Assembly: GCA_002723085.1 (NCBI GenBank) | Contig: PBNK01000030.1 | Location: 1-64,000, forward strand | Reading direction: 5' to 3' | Length of the DNA: 64,000 nt | Source: Crocinitomicaceae bacterium | Lineage (GTDB): Bacteria; Bacteroidota; Bacteroidia; Flavobacteriales_D; Parvicellaceae | Part shown: in pieces, positions 42,996 to 52,834 of the stretch | Numbering within the stretch: the stretch's first letter is position 1 | Layout of the letters: each line of letters opens with the position of its first letter | Notes under the pieces: generated by a model | The model's input: only the letters and a program-made list of their open reading frames with translations | Told to the model about the DNA's origin: nothing | Database searches by the model: none | Program-made: the position numbers and the translations under genes

Positions 42996-44342
42996 TTATT
43001 GTTTTACTAAAATTTTACCATCTAAAGGCAAAAGCTTTATATTCTCAACTTTCTCATTACTGAAGAGTTCATAAAAGTTACCGTATTCAATTAAGTTTTC
43101 TATTAAAACAGTATCTGTGCTAAAGTTTAGAAAAATATTAACTTCATCTTCATTATTGAATCTTTTATAAGCAAATATTTTTTCATTTTCGGTAATGATT
43201 TTTTCAAATTTATTATTGGATTCATTACTCCACATTGCTGAATTATTTATTCTTAAATTAAGTAGGGTTGAATAATAATCCTCGAGTGGATAATCTCCCC
43301 AAATTATGGTGTCTTTTTCAAAAAATCGCAGTCTTTTTTTCATAGCGCTCTCTTGTCCATTATATAAAAGAGGCATTCCAGGCATTGTAAATGCTAGTAG
43401 TGTTTGCAAATGATGAGTTGAGTCATATCTTTCATAAGTAGTTCCATTCCATGAGTTTTCGTCATGATTTGAAGTAAAATACATCCTAATTTGGTTTTCA
43501 TTATATAGCGAATCTTCAACTTTTAAAAGGGAATCTAAAGACTTTAAATTTAATTTTCCTTTTGCAATTTCATTAGAAACATGCATGTAACTCCAGTTAT
43601 AAGTCATGTCAAAACCAACTTCATACATGTTTTTTCCCTCAGCTTCTGCAAGCATAAAAACTGGTTTAATGGTTTTTAATGTATCAATGGCATTTTTCCA
43701 AAAATCATCAGGAACCCAAGAAGCAACATCACATCTGTATCCATCAATGTCAAATTCTTTTACCCAATACAGTAATGCATCTTTCATAGCATTTCTCATA
43801 TCTTGGTTATCGTAATTAAGATCTGCTACATCCCACCAGTCTGTTCCGATAGGTGGTTGTAAATTCCCTAATGAATCTAAAGTATACCATTCTTTATGAT
43901 TTAATGCCCATTGATTATCAAAAGCCGTATGATTGGGAACCCAATCAATAATAACTTTCATTCCCAATGAATGAATACTATCAACTAAAGTCTTAAAATC
44001 TTGATTATTTCCGAATTCCGTATTTATAGCTTGGTAATCTTTAATAGAATAATAGCTTCCTAACGATCCTTTTCTATTTTTTTCGCCAATGGGATGAATA
44101 GGCATTAACCAAATGATTTTAATGCCCATTTCTTTTATTCTTTTTAGATGAGGTAGAACTGAAATAAAATCTCCATTTTCAGAAAATTGCCTGACATTTA
44201 GTTCATAAATAGTTGCATTTTTTTTCCAATTTACTTTTTCACTTGTTTCCTTATCAATCAATGAGATATCATTATTTTCTAATTTCGAATTACAACATAT
44301 TAAAAGTATTGATAAAATAATTATAAAAGTCTTATGCACCAT
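42996..44342 (-). CDS. GH13 alpha-amylase-family lipoprotein
   Basis: The 448-residue protein is the shortest GH13 in the locus. A signal peptide ends in LLICC (lipid Cys16 or Cys17). The catalytic barrel follows directly: DWVPNHTA (133), GYRCDVASW (Asp205), MLAEAEG (Glu233) and TSNHDENSW (Asp294), then a short beta domain. It is probably periplasmic-facing and trims maltodextrins to products taken by the MFS permease. It is the first gene of the operon GH13-MFS-pgmB-GH65, with an operator candidate 28 bases upstream of its ATG. Confidence 0.9.
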   Translation of the reverse strand: MVHKTFIIILSILLICCNSKLENNDISLIDKETSEKVNWKKNATIYELNVRQFSENGDFISVLPHLKRIKEMGIKIIWLMPIHPIGEKNRKGSLGSYYSIKDYQAINTEFGNNQDFKTLVDSIHSLGMKVIIDWVPNHTAFDNQWALNHKEWYTLDSLGNLQPPIGTDWWDVADLNYDNQDMRNAMKDALLYWVKEFDIDGYRCDVASWVPDDFWKNAIDTLKTIKPVFMLAEAEGKNMYEVGFDMTYNWSYMHVSNEIAKGKLNLKSLDSLLKVEDSLYNENQIRMYFTSNHDENSWNGTTYERYDSTHHLQTLLAFTMPGMPLLYNGQESAMKKRLRFFEKDTIIWGDYPLEDYYSTLLNLRINNSAMWSNESNNKFEKIITENEKIFAYKRFNNEDEVNIFLNFSTDTVLIENLIEYGNFYELFSNEKVENIKLLPLDGKILVKQ

Positions 44343-44370
44343 AGTTGTAAATTTAATTTAAAAAATCAAC

Positions 44371-44391
44371 TAAACGTCAAATAGACGTTTA
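44371..44391. promoter_or_regulatory. Operator candidate 3 of the starch locus (perfect 21-bp palindrome)
   Basis: The site is a perfect inverted repeat, TAAACGTC-N5-GACGTTTA, 28 bases upstream of the GH13 start that opens the maltose operon. Of the three related sites it is the most symmetrical. No LacI-type gene is adjacent, although such a gene is usual in flavobacterial maltose operons; the NUDIX regulator is the local candidate. Confidence 0.65.
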
Positions 44392-44443
44392 TTATTTAAT
44401 AAAATAGATTTTTTTCAAAAAAATAATCAAATTAAAATTTTAA

Positions 44444-45232
44444 TCAGTTTCCGCTTTTTTTTCTTAAAATTTTATAAAAAAATCTTGGGAATAATCTATG
44501 GATAAGAACCCCCCATTTTTCAGCACCACCACTTATTATTTGGTGTTTTTCTTTTTGAACCCCTTTTATAATATCTGAAGCACATTTTTCTGCACTAATG
44601 CCTCCTTTTTGGTTGTTGTCTAATAGTCCATGTTTTTGACCGTCTCCTGAAAGTGCATTTTGTGAAATTTTTGTTAATACAAAGCCTGGGAAAACAATGC
44701 TTACATTAATGTTGTTTTTTTCTTCTTCTAATCTTAAAGATTCATAAAAACCAACAAGGGCAAATTTTGATGCAGAATAAGCAGAACGAAGAAAAAAACC
44801 AAACTTCCCAGACAAACTACTTATAGCAACAAAATGACCACCTTTTTGGTTTTGCATAACTGGGAGGACTGCTTTAGTTAATGCTACAGTCCCAAAATAA
44901 TTAACCTCCATTAATTTCCTGTCAACTTCTAAAGTTGTTTTGGATGCTTCAGAACGTTGGCTTATCCCCCCGTTATTAATTAAAATATCAATTCTTTTGA
45001 ATCGGTTTAAAATTGTATTTACAATTCTTTCAAAATCATCGGTTTTGGAAAGGTCTAAAACTTGACAAAACGTTTCTCCTGAGCATGAATTTGCAACTCT
45101 ATTTAGTTCTTCTTCTCTTCTTGATGATAGAATAACTTTAGCACCTCTTTTTGAGTAGTTTATAGCTAAGGCTTCCCCTATCCCAGAAGAGGCGCCAGTT
45201 ATCCAAACTACTTTATTAGCTAAATTACTCAT
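44444..45232 (-). CDS. Short-chain dehydrogenase/reductase
   Basis: The 262-residue cytosolic protein has the classical SDR cofactor motif TGASSGIGEA (about 13-22), NNGG near residue 87, the catalytic Ser region ISSLSGKFG (near 141) and the Tyr/Lys motif YSASK (near 156). It probably uses NADP, since basic residues (SSRREE) follow the second beta strand. Substrate is unknown. Its start overlaps the proC stop by one base (TAATG). It is upstream of, and separated from, the maltose operon by 101 bases. Confidence 0.88.
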   Translation of the reverse strand: MSNLANKVVWITGASSGIGEALAINYSKRGAKVILSSRREEELNRVANSCSGETFCQVLDLSKTDDFERIVNTILNRFKRIDILINNGGISQRSEASKTTLEVDRKLMEVNYFGTVALTKAVLPVMQNQKGGHFVAISSLSGKFGFFLRSAYSASKFALVGFYESLRLEEEKNNINVSIVFPGFVLTKISQNALSGDGQKHGLLDNNQKGGISAEKCASDIIKGVQKEKHQIISGGAEKWGVLIHRLFPRFFYKILRKKSGN

Positions 45233-46029
45233 TAGTAAAGATTTTTTGCTTTATCCGCAGAAACGGTAATTCCTTTTATAAAAGCTGAGCTAAAACCGTT
45301 GTGTTCCATTTCGTTTAATCCAGCTATTGTACATCCTTTAGGTGATGTTACTTTATCAATTTCATCTTCAGGATGTGTGTTGTTTTTAAGTAATAAAGAT
45401 GCAGCACCTTTGGCTGTTTGAGCAGCCATTTTTAATGCTTCAGGGGCATGAAAATCTATTTCATTTCCACCTTGAGAGGCAGCTCTAATGGCTCTCAAGA
45501 AAAAAGCTATTCCACATGCACATAATGCTGTAGCTGAGGTCATTTTTTCTTCAATTATAACAGCAGTTTCACCAACATGATCAAACATGTCTTTTACAAT
45601 TTCTAAATTGTCTTTCCATTTATTTTTTGTAGCAATGCAAGTCATGCTTTCTCTTATAGCTATTGCTGTATTTGGCATTGCTCGAACAATTGGAACTTCA
45701 TTAATAAGTTGAGTAGAAATTTCTTCAATCTCAACACCTGACACTAATGAAATTATAAGTTTATTTGGTTTTATAGTTGTTTTTAATTCTTCTAAAACTT
45801 CATTTATTTTTTGAGGAAGTACTGCAATAACGATAACATCTGCACCATGAATAGCGTCAGTATTGTTGTTGAATACGTTATATCCTAAGGATTGTAAATC
45901 TTGAAGTTTTTTAATTCTTCTTCTTGATAAATTGAATTGATTGGGTTTGTAAACACCTGATTCTACTAACCCCTTTGCAAGTGATATTCCTAGGTTACCG
46001 GCTCCTATTATTGCTACTTTATTTTGCAT
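45232..46029 (-). CDS. proC: Pyrroline-5-carboxylate reductase
   Basis: ATG at 46029 is preferred over the open-frame start at 46053 because the Rossmann motif KVAIIGAGNLGISLAKG begins just after it, as in other ProC proteins. The 265-residue enzyme shows VRAMPNTAIAIRESMT (near 125) and the C-terminal dimer helix region with VTSPKGCTIAGLNEME (near 230), a ProC signature. It reduces pyrroline-5-carboxylate to proline with NAD(P)H in the cytoplasm. It is coupled to the SDR gene by a one-base overlap. Confidence 0.92.
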   Translation of the reverse strand: MQNKVAIIGAGNLGISLAKGLVESGVYKPNQFNLSRRRIKKLQDLQSLGYNVFNNNTDAIHGADVIVIAVLPQKINEVLEELKTTIKPNKLIISLVSGVEIEEISTQLINEVPIVRAMPNTAIAIRESMTCIATKNKWKDNLEIVKDMFDHVGETAVIIEEKMTSATALCACGIAFFLRAIRAASQGGNEIDFHAPEALKMAAQTAKGAASLLLKNNTHPEDEIDKVTSPKGCTIAGLNEMEHNGFSSAFIKGITVSADKAKNLY

Positions 46030-46112
46030 TTTCTTGTGCTTTAGAAAAAACAAAGAAACGAGTTATAATTTAATTTTAACTATTTCCTGTATAACTTATC
46101 TTAAAATATCAT

Positions 46113-48110
46113 TTATGAAATGGAATCAATAATGGATTGATTTACAATATTTGGTATGGTAACTTTTAAATTTGGATTTCTGTTCATTTCACGTTTTATT
46201 GCAAATATTGCTTGTTTATTTCTGGCCCAATTTCTTCTGCTAATGCCATTATTTACATCCCAAAATAACATGTTTCTAGCTCTATCACTGGCTTCATTTG
46301 TCCCATCCAAAGTTAGACCAAATCCTCCATTTGTAACTTCACCCCATCCTACGCCACCCCCGTTGTGGATACTTACCCATGTTGCTCCTCGAAAAGAATC
46401 ACCAATTACATTTTGTATAGCCATATCTGCTGTAAAAGAAGAACCATCATATATGTTAGATGTTTCTCTAAATGGGGAATCTGTTCCTGAAACATCATGA
46501 TGATCCCTTCCTAAAACTATGGGCGCTGAAATTTCTCCTGACTTAATAGCATTGTTAAAGGCTTCGGCAATTTTAATTCTACCTTCTGCATCAGCATACA
46601 ATATTCTTGCTTGAGAACCAACCACTAACTTGTTTTCTTGGGCACCTTTTATCCATTGAATATTGTCTGCCATTTGTTGAGTAATTTCTTTTGGAGAGTT
46701 ATCCATTAAATCTTCAAGAACTTTACAGGCAATTGAATCAGTCTTTTCTAAGTCTTTTGGATTGCCAGATGTGCATACCCATCTGAAAGGTCCAAATCCA
46801 AAATCAAAACACATTGGCCCCATAATGTCCTGAACATATGAAGGGTATTTGAAGTTTACACCATCTTTATCCATCACATCAGCTCCAGCCCTTGATGCTT
46901 CAAGTAAAAATGCATTGCCATAATCAAAAAAGTAAGTTCCTTTTTCTGTGTGTTTGTTAATAAATTTTGAATGCTCAATTAAAGATGTTTTAACTTTTTC
47001 TTTGAATAAATCGGGCTGTGAAGCCATTAAATGATTGGATTCTTCAAAGGATAAACCTTGAGGGTAATATCCTCCTGCCCATGGATTGTGAAGAGAAGTT
47101 TGGTCTGAGCCCAAATCTATATAGATATCCTCTTCATCAAATTTTCTCCAAACATCAATTATGTTACCATCATAGGCGATTGAAACTACTTCTTTATTTG
47201 AAACTGCATTTCTTACTCTGATACAAAGTTTATCTAAGTCGCTTATAACTTCATCAACCCAGCCTTGTTCATGTCTTTTATAAGTTGCTGCAGGATTTAT
47301 TTCAGCTGTAACAGAGACGACTCCAGCAATATTTCCTGCTTTAGGTTGTGCGCCACTCATTCCTCCAAGCCCTGAAGTAACAAATAATTTCCCTTTGGTT
47401 CCTTTGTTATCTATTTTTCTACAAGCGTTTAATACGGTTATGGTAGTTCCATGAACAATTCCTTGAGGACCAATATACATGTAAGATCCAGCTGTCATTT
47501 GGCCATATTGAGTTACTCCCAAGGCATTAAATTTTTCCCAATCATCTTGTTTTGAATAGTTGGGGATCATCATTCCATTTGTAACTACAACTCTAGGTGC
47601 ATTTGTGTGCGATGGAAATAAACCCATAGGATGTCCACTATACATTACAAGTGTCTGCTCATCAGTCATCTCTGATAAGTACTTCATTGTAAGTAAATAT
47701 TGAGCCCAATTTTGAAAAACAGCACCATTTCCACCATATGTTATTAATTCTTCTGGATGTTGAGCGATGGCATGATCTAGATTGTTTTGAATCATAAGCA
47801 TAATAGATTTTGCTTGATTTGATTCACCAGGATACTCGTCAATAGGTCTTGCATAAATATCATATTCAGGTCTGAAACGATACATATATATTCTGCCATA
47901 ATTATTTAGCTCATCTAGAAATTCTTTAGATAAAATTTTATGCTGTTTTTCTGGAAAATAACGAAGAGCATTTTGAATAGCTAATATTTTTTCCTTCTTG
48001 GATAGAATTTTTTTTCTAACAGGTGCGTGACTAATAGATTGATTTAGTTCTTTTTTAATAGGAAGGTCATTTGGTATACCAGCCTTTATTAAAGATTTGA
48101 AATCCTTCAT
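46113..48110 (-). CDS. hutU: Urocanate hydratase (long form)
   Basis: ATG at 48110 is chosen because it overlaps the TGA of the upstream DUF5522 gene (ATGA); a longer open frame to 48164 overlaps that gene in another frame. The protein has 665 residues, about 100 more than the well-studied Pseudomonas enzyme, as is usual for the long Bacteroidota type. Motifs include YGGNGAVFQNWAQY (near 124), MTAGSYMYIGPQGIVHGT, GLGGMSGAQPKAG (NAD-binding, near 245) and FGFGPFRWVCTSG (near 440). It converts urocanate to imidazolone propionate in histidine breakdown. No hutH, hutI or hutG is in the window. Confidence 0.93.
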   Translation of the reverse strand: MKDFKSLIKAGIPNDLPIKKELNQSISHAPVRKKILSKKEKILAIQNALRYFPEKQHKILSKEFLDELNNYGRIYMYRFRPEYDIYARPIDEYPGESNQAKSIMLMIQNNLDHAIAQHPEELITYGGNGAVFQNWAQYLLTMKYLSEMTDEQTLVMYSGHPMGLFPSHTNAPRVVVTNGMMIPNYSKQDDWEKFNALGVTQYGQMTAGSYMYIGPQGIVHGTTITVLNACRKIDNKGTKGKLFVTSGLGGMSGAQPKAGNIAGVVSVTAEINPAATYKRHEQGWVDEVISDLDKLCIRVRNAVSNKEVVSIAYDGNIIDVWRKFDEEDIYIDLGSDQTSLHNPWAGGYYPQGLSFEESNHLMASQPDLFKEKVKTSLIEHSKFINKHTEKGTYFFDYGNAFLLEASRAGADVMDKDGVNFKYPSYVQDIMGPMCFDFGFGPFRWVCTSGNPKDLEKTDSIACKVLEDLMDNSPKEITQQMADNIQWIKGAQENKLVVGSQARILYADAEGRIKIAEAFNNAIKSGEISAPIVLGRDHHDVSGTDSPFRETSNIYDGSSFTADMAIQNVIGDSFRGATWVSIHNGGGVGWGEVTNGGFGLTLDGTNEASDRARNMLFWDVNNGISRRNWARNKQAIFAIKREMNRNPNLKVTIPNIVNQSIIDSIS

Positions 48111-48295
48111 TTTTTTCTTATTTGATCTGTTTTTATGTCGTAACCATAAGGGCAGTGTTTGCATTGGTTTTTACAGCAAAACCCTCTATTTAAATGGTGT
48201 TTTTCAGTGAATACTATATAGCCTTCTTTAGAGTAGTAAAATTCATCACTACTTAGTTTGTTTCTTTTTGAAGAACTAAATTGAAAATTACTCAT
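48107..48295 (-). CDS. DUF5522 small Cys-rich protein
   Basis: The 62-residue protein has the recognisable DUF5522 core VFTEKHHLNRGFCC followed by KNQCKHCPYGY. Four Cys (40, 41, 45, 48) could bind a metal. It is cytosolic by composition. Function is unknown. Its stop overlaps the hutU start (ATGA), which indicates co-translation. A TAAATTTG promoter element lies only five bases before its ATG, so the transcript may be nearly leaderless. Confidence 0.85.
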   Translation of the reverse strand: MSNFQFSSSKRNKLSSDEFYYSKEGYIVFTEKHHLNRGFCCKNQCKHCPYGYDIKTDQIRKK

Positions 48296-48300
48296 TAGAA

Positions 48301-48308
48301 CAAATTTA
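48301..48308 (-). promoter_or_regulatory. -7 promoter element of the DUF5522-hutU unit
   Basis: The minus strand reads TAAATTTG (TAnnTTTG type), ending five bases before the ATG at 48295. A transcript from it would have almost no leader. Confidence 0.4.
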
Positions 48309-48383
48309 TATGGTTATTTCATAAGATTTAGCTTATTTACAAGCAATCTTAAAAAAAAATCATGCAATAAGAGAGAATGTTGA

Positions 48384-49802
<1,419 letters not shown>

Positions 49803-49811
49803 TCTTTTGAT

Positions 49812-51002
49812 ATGTACGGAGAAATTAAAAGTTTTTTAGCGGATGAGCTTCAGAATGTATCTGACGCTGGCCTATTTAAAAAGGAGCGAATTATAACTTC
49901 CCCACAAGGTGCTGATGTTAAGGTTGGAGATGGAAATGAGGTGGTTATAATGTGTGCTAATAATTACTTAGGTCTTTCATCTCATCCTGATGTTATTGAT
50001 GCTGCTAAAGAGTCCTTAGATACTCATGGTTTTGGGATGTCTTCTGTAAGATTTATTTGTGGCACACAAGATATACATAAGGAGTTAGAAAATAAGATAG
50101 CTAATTTTTATAAAACTGAAGACACTATTTTATATGCTGCAGCTTTTGATGCTAATGGTGGTTTGTTTGAGCCATTATTTGGTCCTGAAGATGCTATAAT
50201 TTCTGACGAACTTAATCATGCTTCTATTATTGATGGTGTGCGACTTTGTAAAGCTAAAAGGTATAGATATAAACATAGCGACATGTCTGATTTGGAAGCT
50301 CAATTAATTGAATCTCAGTCTCAAAGACATAGAATTATAGTTACTGATGGAGTGTTCTCTATGGATGGTGATATAGCTAAAATGAATGAAATTTGTGATT
50401 TAGCAGATAAGTATGATGCTATGGTTATGTCTGATGAGTGCCATTCTGCGGGTTTTATTGGTAAAACAGGAAGAGGAGTTCCAGAATATCATAATGTAAT
50501 GGATCGTGTAGATATAGTAACTGGAACTTTAGGAAAGGCTCTTGGTGGTGCTATGGGTGGATATACAACTGGGAAAAAAGAGGTTATTGAAATGCTACGT
50601 CAACGTTCAAGACCTTATTTGTTTTCTAATTCTTTGGCTCCTTCTATTGTTGGTGCAGCCAATAAAGTTTTTGATATTCTTTCTTCAAGTACAGAACTTA
50701 GAGATAAGTTAGAGGAGAACACTAATTATTTTAAGTCTAAAATTATTGAAGCTGGTTTTGATGTTAAAGAAGGTGATTCACCAATTGTTCCAATAATGTT
50801 ATATGATGCTGCTCTTTCTCAAAGTTTTGCAGATAAGTTATTGGAAGAAGGGGTTTATGCTATTGGTTTCTTTTATCCTGTTGTACCTAAAGGAAAAGCT
50901 AGGATAAGAACACAGATTTCTGCAGCTCATGAAAAGCATCATTTAGACAAAGCAATAACTGCTTTTATCAAAGTTGGAAAAGAACTTGGTGTAATTGCAT
51001 AA
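49812..51002 (+). CDS. kbl: 2-amino-3-ketobutyrate CoA ligase (glycine C-acetyltransferase)
   Basis: The 396-residue PLP enzyme belongs to the alpha-oxoamine synthase family. Visible features are [18 protein letters not shown] (near 50), [21 protein letters not shown] (near 75-95, part), [10 protein letters not shown] (near 209) and GTLGKALGG with the PLP Lys242. It joins glycine and acetyl-CoA or cleaves 2-amino-3-oxobutyrate in threonine breakdown. It is predicted to be co-transcribed with gdhA. BioF or serine palmitoyltransferase are relatives, but the [13 protein letters not shown] start and overall fit favour Kbl. Confidence 0.9.
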   Translation: MYGEIKSFLADELQNVSDAGLFKKERIITSPQGADVKVGDGNEVVIMCANNYLGLSSHPDVIDAAKESLDTHGFGMSSVRFICGTQDIHKELENKIANFYKTEDTILYAAAFDANGGLFEPLFGPEDAIISDELNHASIIDGVRLCKAKRYRYKHSDMSDLEAQLIESQSQRHRIIVTDGVFSMDGDIAKMNEICDLADKYDAMVMSDECHSAGFIGKTGRGVPEYHNVMDRVDIVTGTLGKALGGAMGGYTTGKKEVIEMLRQRSRPYLFSNSLAPSIVGAANKVFDILSSSTELRDKLEENTNYFKSKIIEAGFDVKEGDSPIVPIMLYDAALSQSFADKLLEEGVYAIGFFYPVVPKGKARIRTQISAAHEKHHLDKAITAFIKVGKELGVIA

Positions 51003-51032
51003 TATTTTTGAAGAAAAAATATCCATAGCAGA

Positions 51033-51063
51033 TTGTTAGTATCAAAATTAAATTATATCTTCG
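51033..51063 (+). promoter_or_regulatory. Promoter of the rplM-rpsI operon
   Basis: TTG at 51033-51035 and TATCTTCG at 51056-51063 are 20 bases apart, a good -33/-7 pair for Bacteroidota (one mismatch to TAnnTTTG). The GTG start of rplM follows 28 bases later. Confidence 0.55.
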
Positions 51064-51091
51064 CACCCCATTAAACAAAATTACAGGTAAA

Positions 51092-51538
51092 GTGAGTCAT
51101 TTAAGTTATAAAACCGTATCTGCTAACAGTGAGACAGTAAACAAAGAATGGTTACTAGTTGATGCTGAAGGCCTAACATTAGGAAGAGTTGCAAGTAAAA
51201 TTGCTTCTTTAATTAGAGGAAAACACAAAGTTGATTTTACTCCTCATGTTGATTGTGGTGATAATGTTGTTGTTATCAATGCAGAAAAAGTTCAACTTTC
51301 AGGAAATAAATGGGAAGCGAAAGAGTACATCAGACATACAGGTTATCCTGGAGGTCAAAGAAGTATGAATGCATCGACTTTATTAGCAAAACATCCTGAA
51401 AGACTTATAGAAAAAGCTGTTAAAGGTATGTTGCCTAAAAATAAATTAGGGAGAAAACTTTACGGAAACTTGTATGTATATGTTGGTGCTGAGCATGATC
51501 AAGAAGCTCAAAAACCAAAAAAAATAAAACTTAATTAA
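51092..51538 (+). CDS. rplM: 50S ribosomal protein L13
   Basis: The 148-residue protein has the L13 landmarks WLLVDAEGLTLGRVASKIAS (about 20-39), HVDCGDNVVVINAEKV and KHPERLIEKAVKGMLPKN (near 108). The start is GTG at 51092: the conserved LSYKTVSAN sequence follows within three residues and no ATG precedes it in frame. It is an early-assembly large-subunit protein. rpsI starts 6 bases downstream, the conserved L13-S9 pair. Confidence 0.97.
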   Translation: MSHLSYKTVSANSETVNKEWLLVDAEGLTLGRVASKIASLIRGKHKVDFTPHVDCGDNVVVINAEKVQLSGNKWEAKEYIRHTGYPGGQRSMNASTLLAKHPERLIEKAVKGMLPKNKLGRKLYGNLYVYVGAEHDQEAQKPKKIKLN

Positions 51539-51544
51539 TTTTAG

Positions 51545-51931
51545 ATGTCTGTAATCAATAAACTAGGAAGAAGAAAAGCATCTGTTGCAAGAGTTTACCT
51601 TAAAGAAGGTAAAGGTAAAATCACAATCAATAAAAGAGATCACAAGGATTATTTTACTACTGATGTTCTTCAATACAAAGTGTTTCAACCTTTTGAATTA
51701 ACTGATACAAAAGGTAAATATGATGCAACTATTAATGTTAATGGAGGTGGAACAACTGGTCAAGTTGAAGCAATTAGATTAGGTATTTCTAGAGCTTTAG
51801 TTGATATTAATCCAGATTATAAACCTTTATTAAAAGCTGAAGGTTTAATGACAAGAGATCCAAGAATGGTTGAAAGAAAAAAACCAGGACAACCAAAAGC
51901 AAGAAAGAAATTTCAATTTAGCAAAAGATAA
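51545..51931 (+). CDS. rpsI: 30S ribosomal protein S9
   Basis: The 128-residue protein has the S9 pattern: GRRKASVARVYL at the start, NGGGTTGQVEAIRLGISRAL (about 71-90) and a basic C-terminus RKKPGQPKARKKFQFSKR that reaches the P-site tRNA. It forms the usual operon with rplM. A gap of 114 bases to rpsB follows; it holds only a weak CGTTT/AAACG hairpin at 51945-51958, too poor to call a terminator. Confidence 0.97.
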   Translation: MSVINKLGRRKASVARVYLKEGKGKITINKRDHKDYFTTDVLQYKVFQPFELTDTKGKYDATINVNGGGTTGQVEAIRLGISRALVDINPDYKPLLKAEGLMTRDPRMVERKKPGQPKARKKFQFSKR

Positions 51932-52045
51932 TTTTACAAAAGAGCGTTTTTTTAAACGTTGTTTAGTATCTAAGATTTATAGATCGTTAATCGCTACTAT
52001 TAATCTGCTGAAAATAGAAACAGTTAAAAGAAAGTAAACAAAAAA

Positions 52046-52810
52046 ATGGCAAAAGTAACCTTTGAAGAAATGTTAAATGCGGGAGTGCATTTTGGACATT
52101 TAAGAAGAAAGTGGAATCCAGCAATGGCACCTTATATCTTTGATGAGAAAAAAGGAATCCACGTAATTGATTTAAATAAAACTATCCAAAAAGTTGGTGT
52201 AGCTTCTGATGCAATGCGTCAGATTGCAAAATCTGGAAGAAAAATCCTTTTTGTTGCGACTAAAAAACAAGCTCAAGAAATTGTTGAGAAAAAAGTCGGT
52301 GAAGTTAACATGCCTTACATCACTGAAAGATGGCCTGGTGGAATGTTGACAAATTTTAAGACTACAAGAAAAACAGTGAGAAAAATGTCATCTATTGATA
52401 AGATGATGAAGGATGGAACTGCTGAAACTATTTCAAAAAGAGAAAGATTACAACTTTCAAGACAAAGAGAAAAAATGGGTAAAGTATTTGGAAGTATTTC
52501 AGATATGAATAGACTTCCTGCTGCAATTTTTATTGTTGACATCAAAAAAGAGCATATAGCTCTTGCAGAGGCAAGAAATTTAAATATTCCTGTATTTGCT
52601 ATGGTTGATACAAATTCAAGTCCAAAAAATATTGATTTTGTAATTCCTTCAAATGACGATGCAACAAAATCTATTGAACTTATTGTAGGTTTAATGTGTG
52701 ATGCAGTTAAAGAAGGACTTGGTGAAAGAAAAGCATCTAAAGAAAAAATAGCTAACGAAAAAAGTAAAGCTGAAGCAGCTGAAAAAGAGAAAGCTGAAGC
52801 AGCTGAATAA
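52046..52810 (+). CDS. rpsB: 30S ribosomal protein S2
   Basis: The 254-residue protein shows MLNAGVHFGHLRRKWNPAMAPYI (in part, about 9-31), KKGIHVIDLNKT, ERWPGGMLTNFKT (near 92) and the C-terminal NIPVFAMVDTNSSP. A charged Lys/Ala/Glu tail follows (about 228-254) with two near-identical SKAEAAEKEKAEAAE units. S2 is the last small-subunit protein to join. tsf follows 24 bases downstream in the conserved rpsB-tsf operon. Confidence 0.97.
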   Translation: MAKVTFEEMLNAGVHFGHLRRKWNPAMAPYIFDEKKGIHVIDLNKTIQKVGVASDAMRQIAKSGRKILFVATKKQAQEIVEKKVGEVNMPYITERWPGGMLTNFKTTRKTVRKMSSIDKMMKDGTAETISKRERLQLSRQREKMGKVFGSISDMNRLPAAIFIVDIKKEHIALAEARNLNIPVFAMVDTNSSPKNIDFVIPSNDDATKSIELIVGLMCDAVKEGLGERKASKEKIANEKSKAEAAEKEKAEAAE

Positions 52811-52834
52811 TTTTAATATATAATTTTTTAAGTA

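Noticed and set aside
48111-48164. 18-residue N-terminal extension of urocanate hydratase
   Set aside because: It lies within the DUF5522 gene in another frame; the ATGA overlap at 48107-48110 gives a normal start.
51945-51958. Hairpin between rpsI and rpsB as a terminator or ribosomal-protein leader
   Set aside because: The stem is only five base pairs (CGTTT/AAACG) and is not followed by a T run; no leader fold was recognised.
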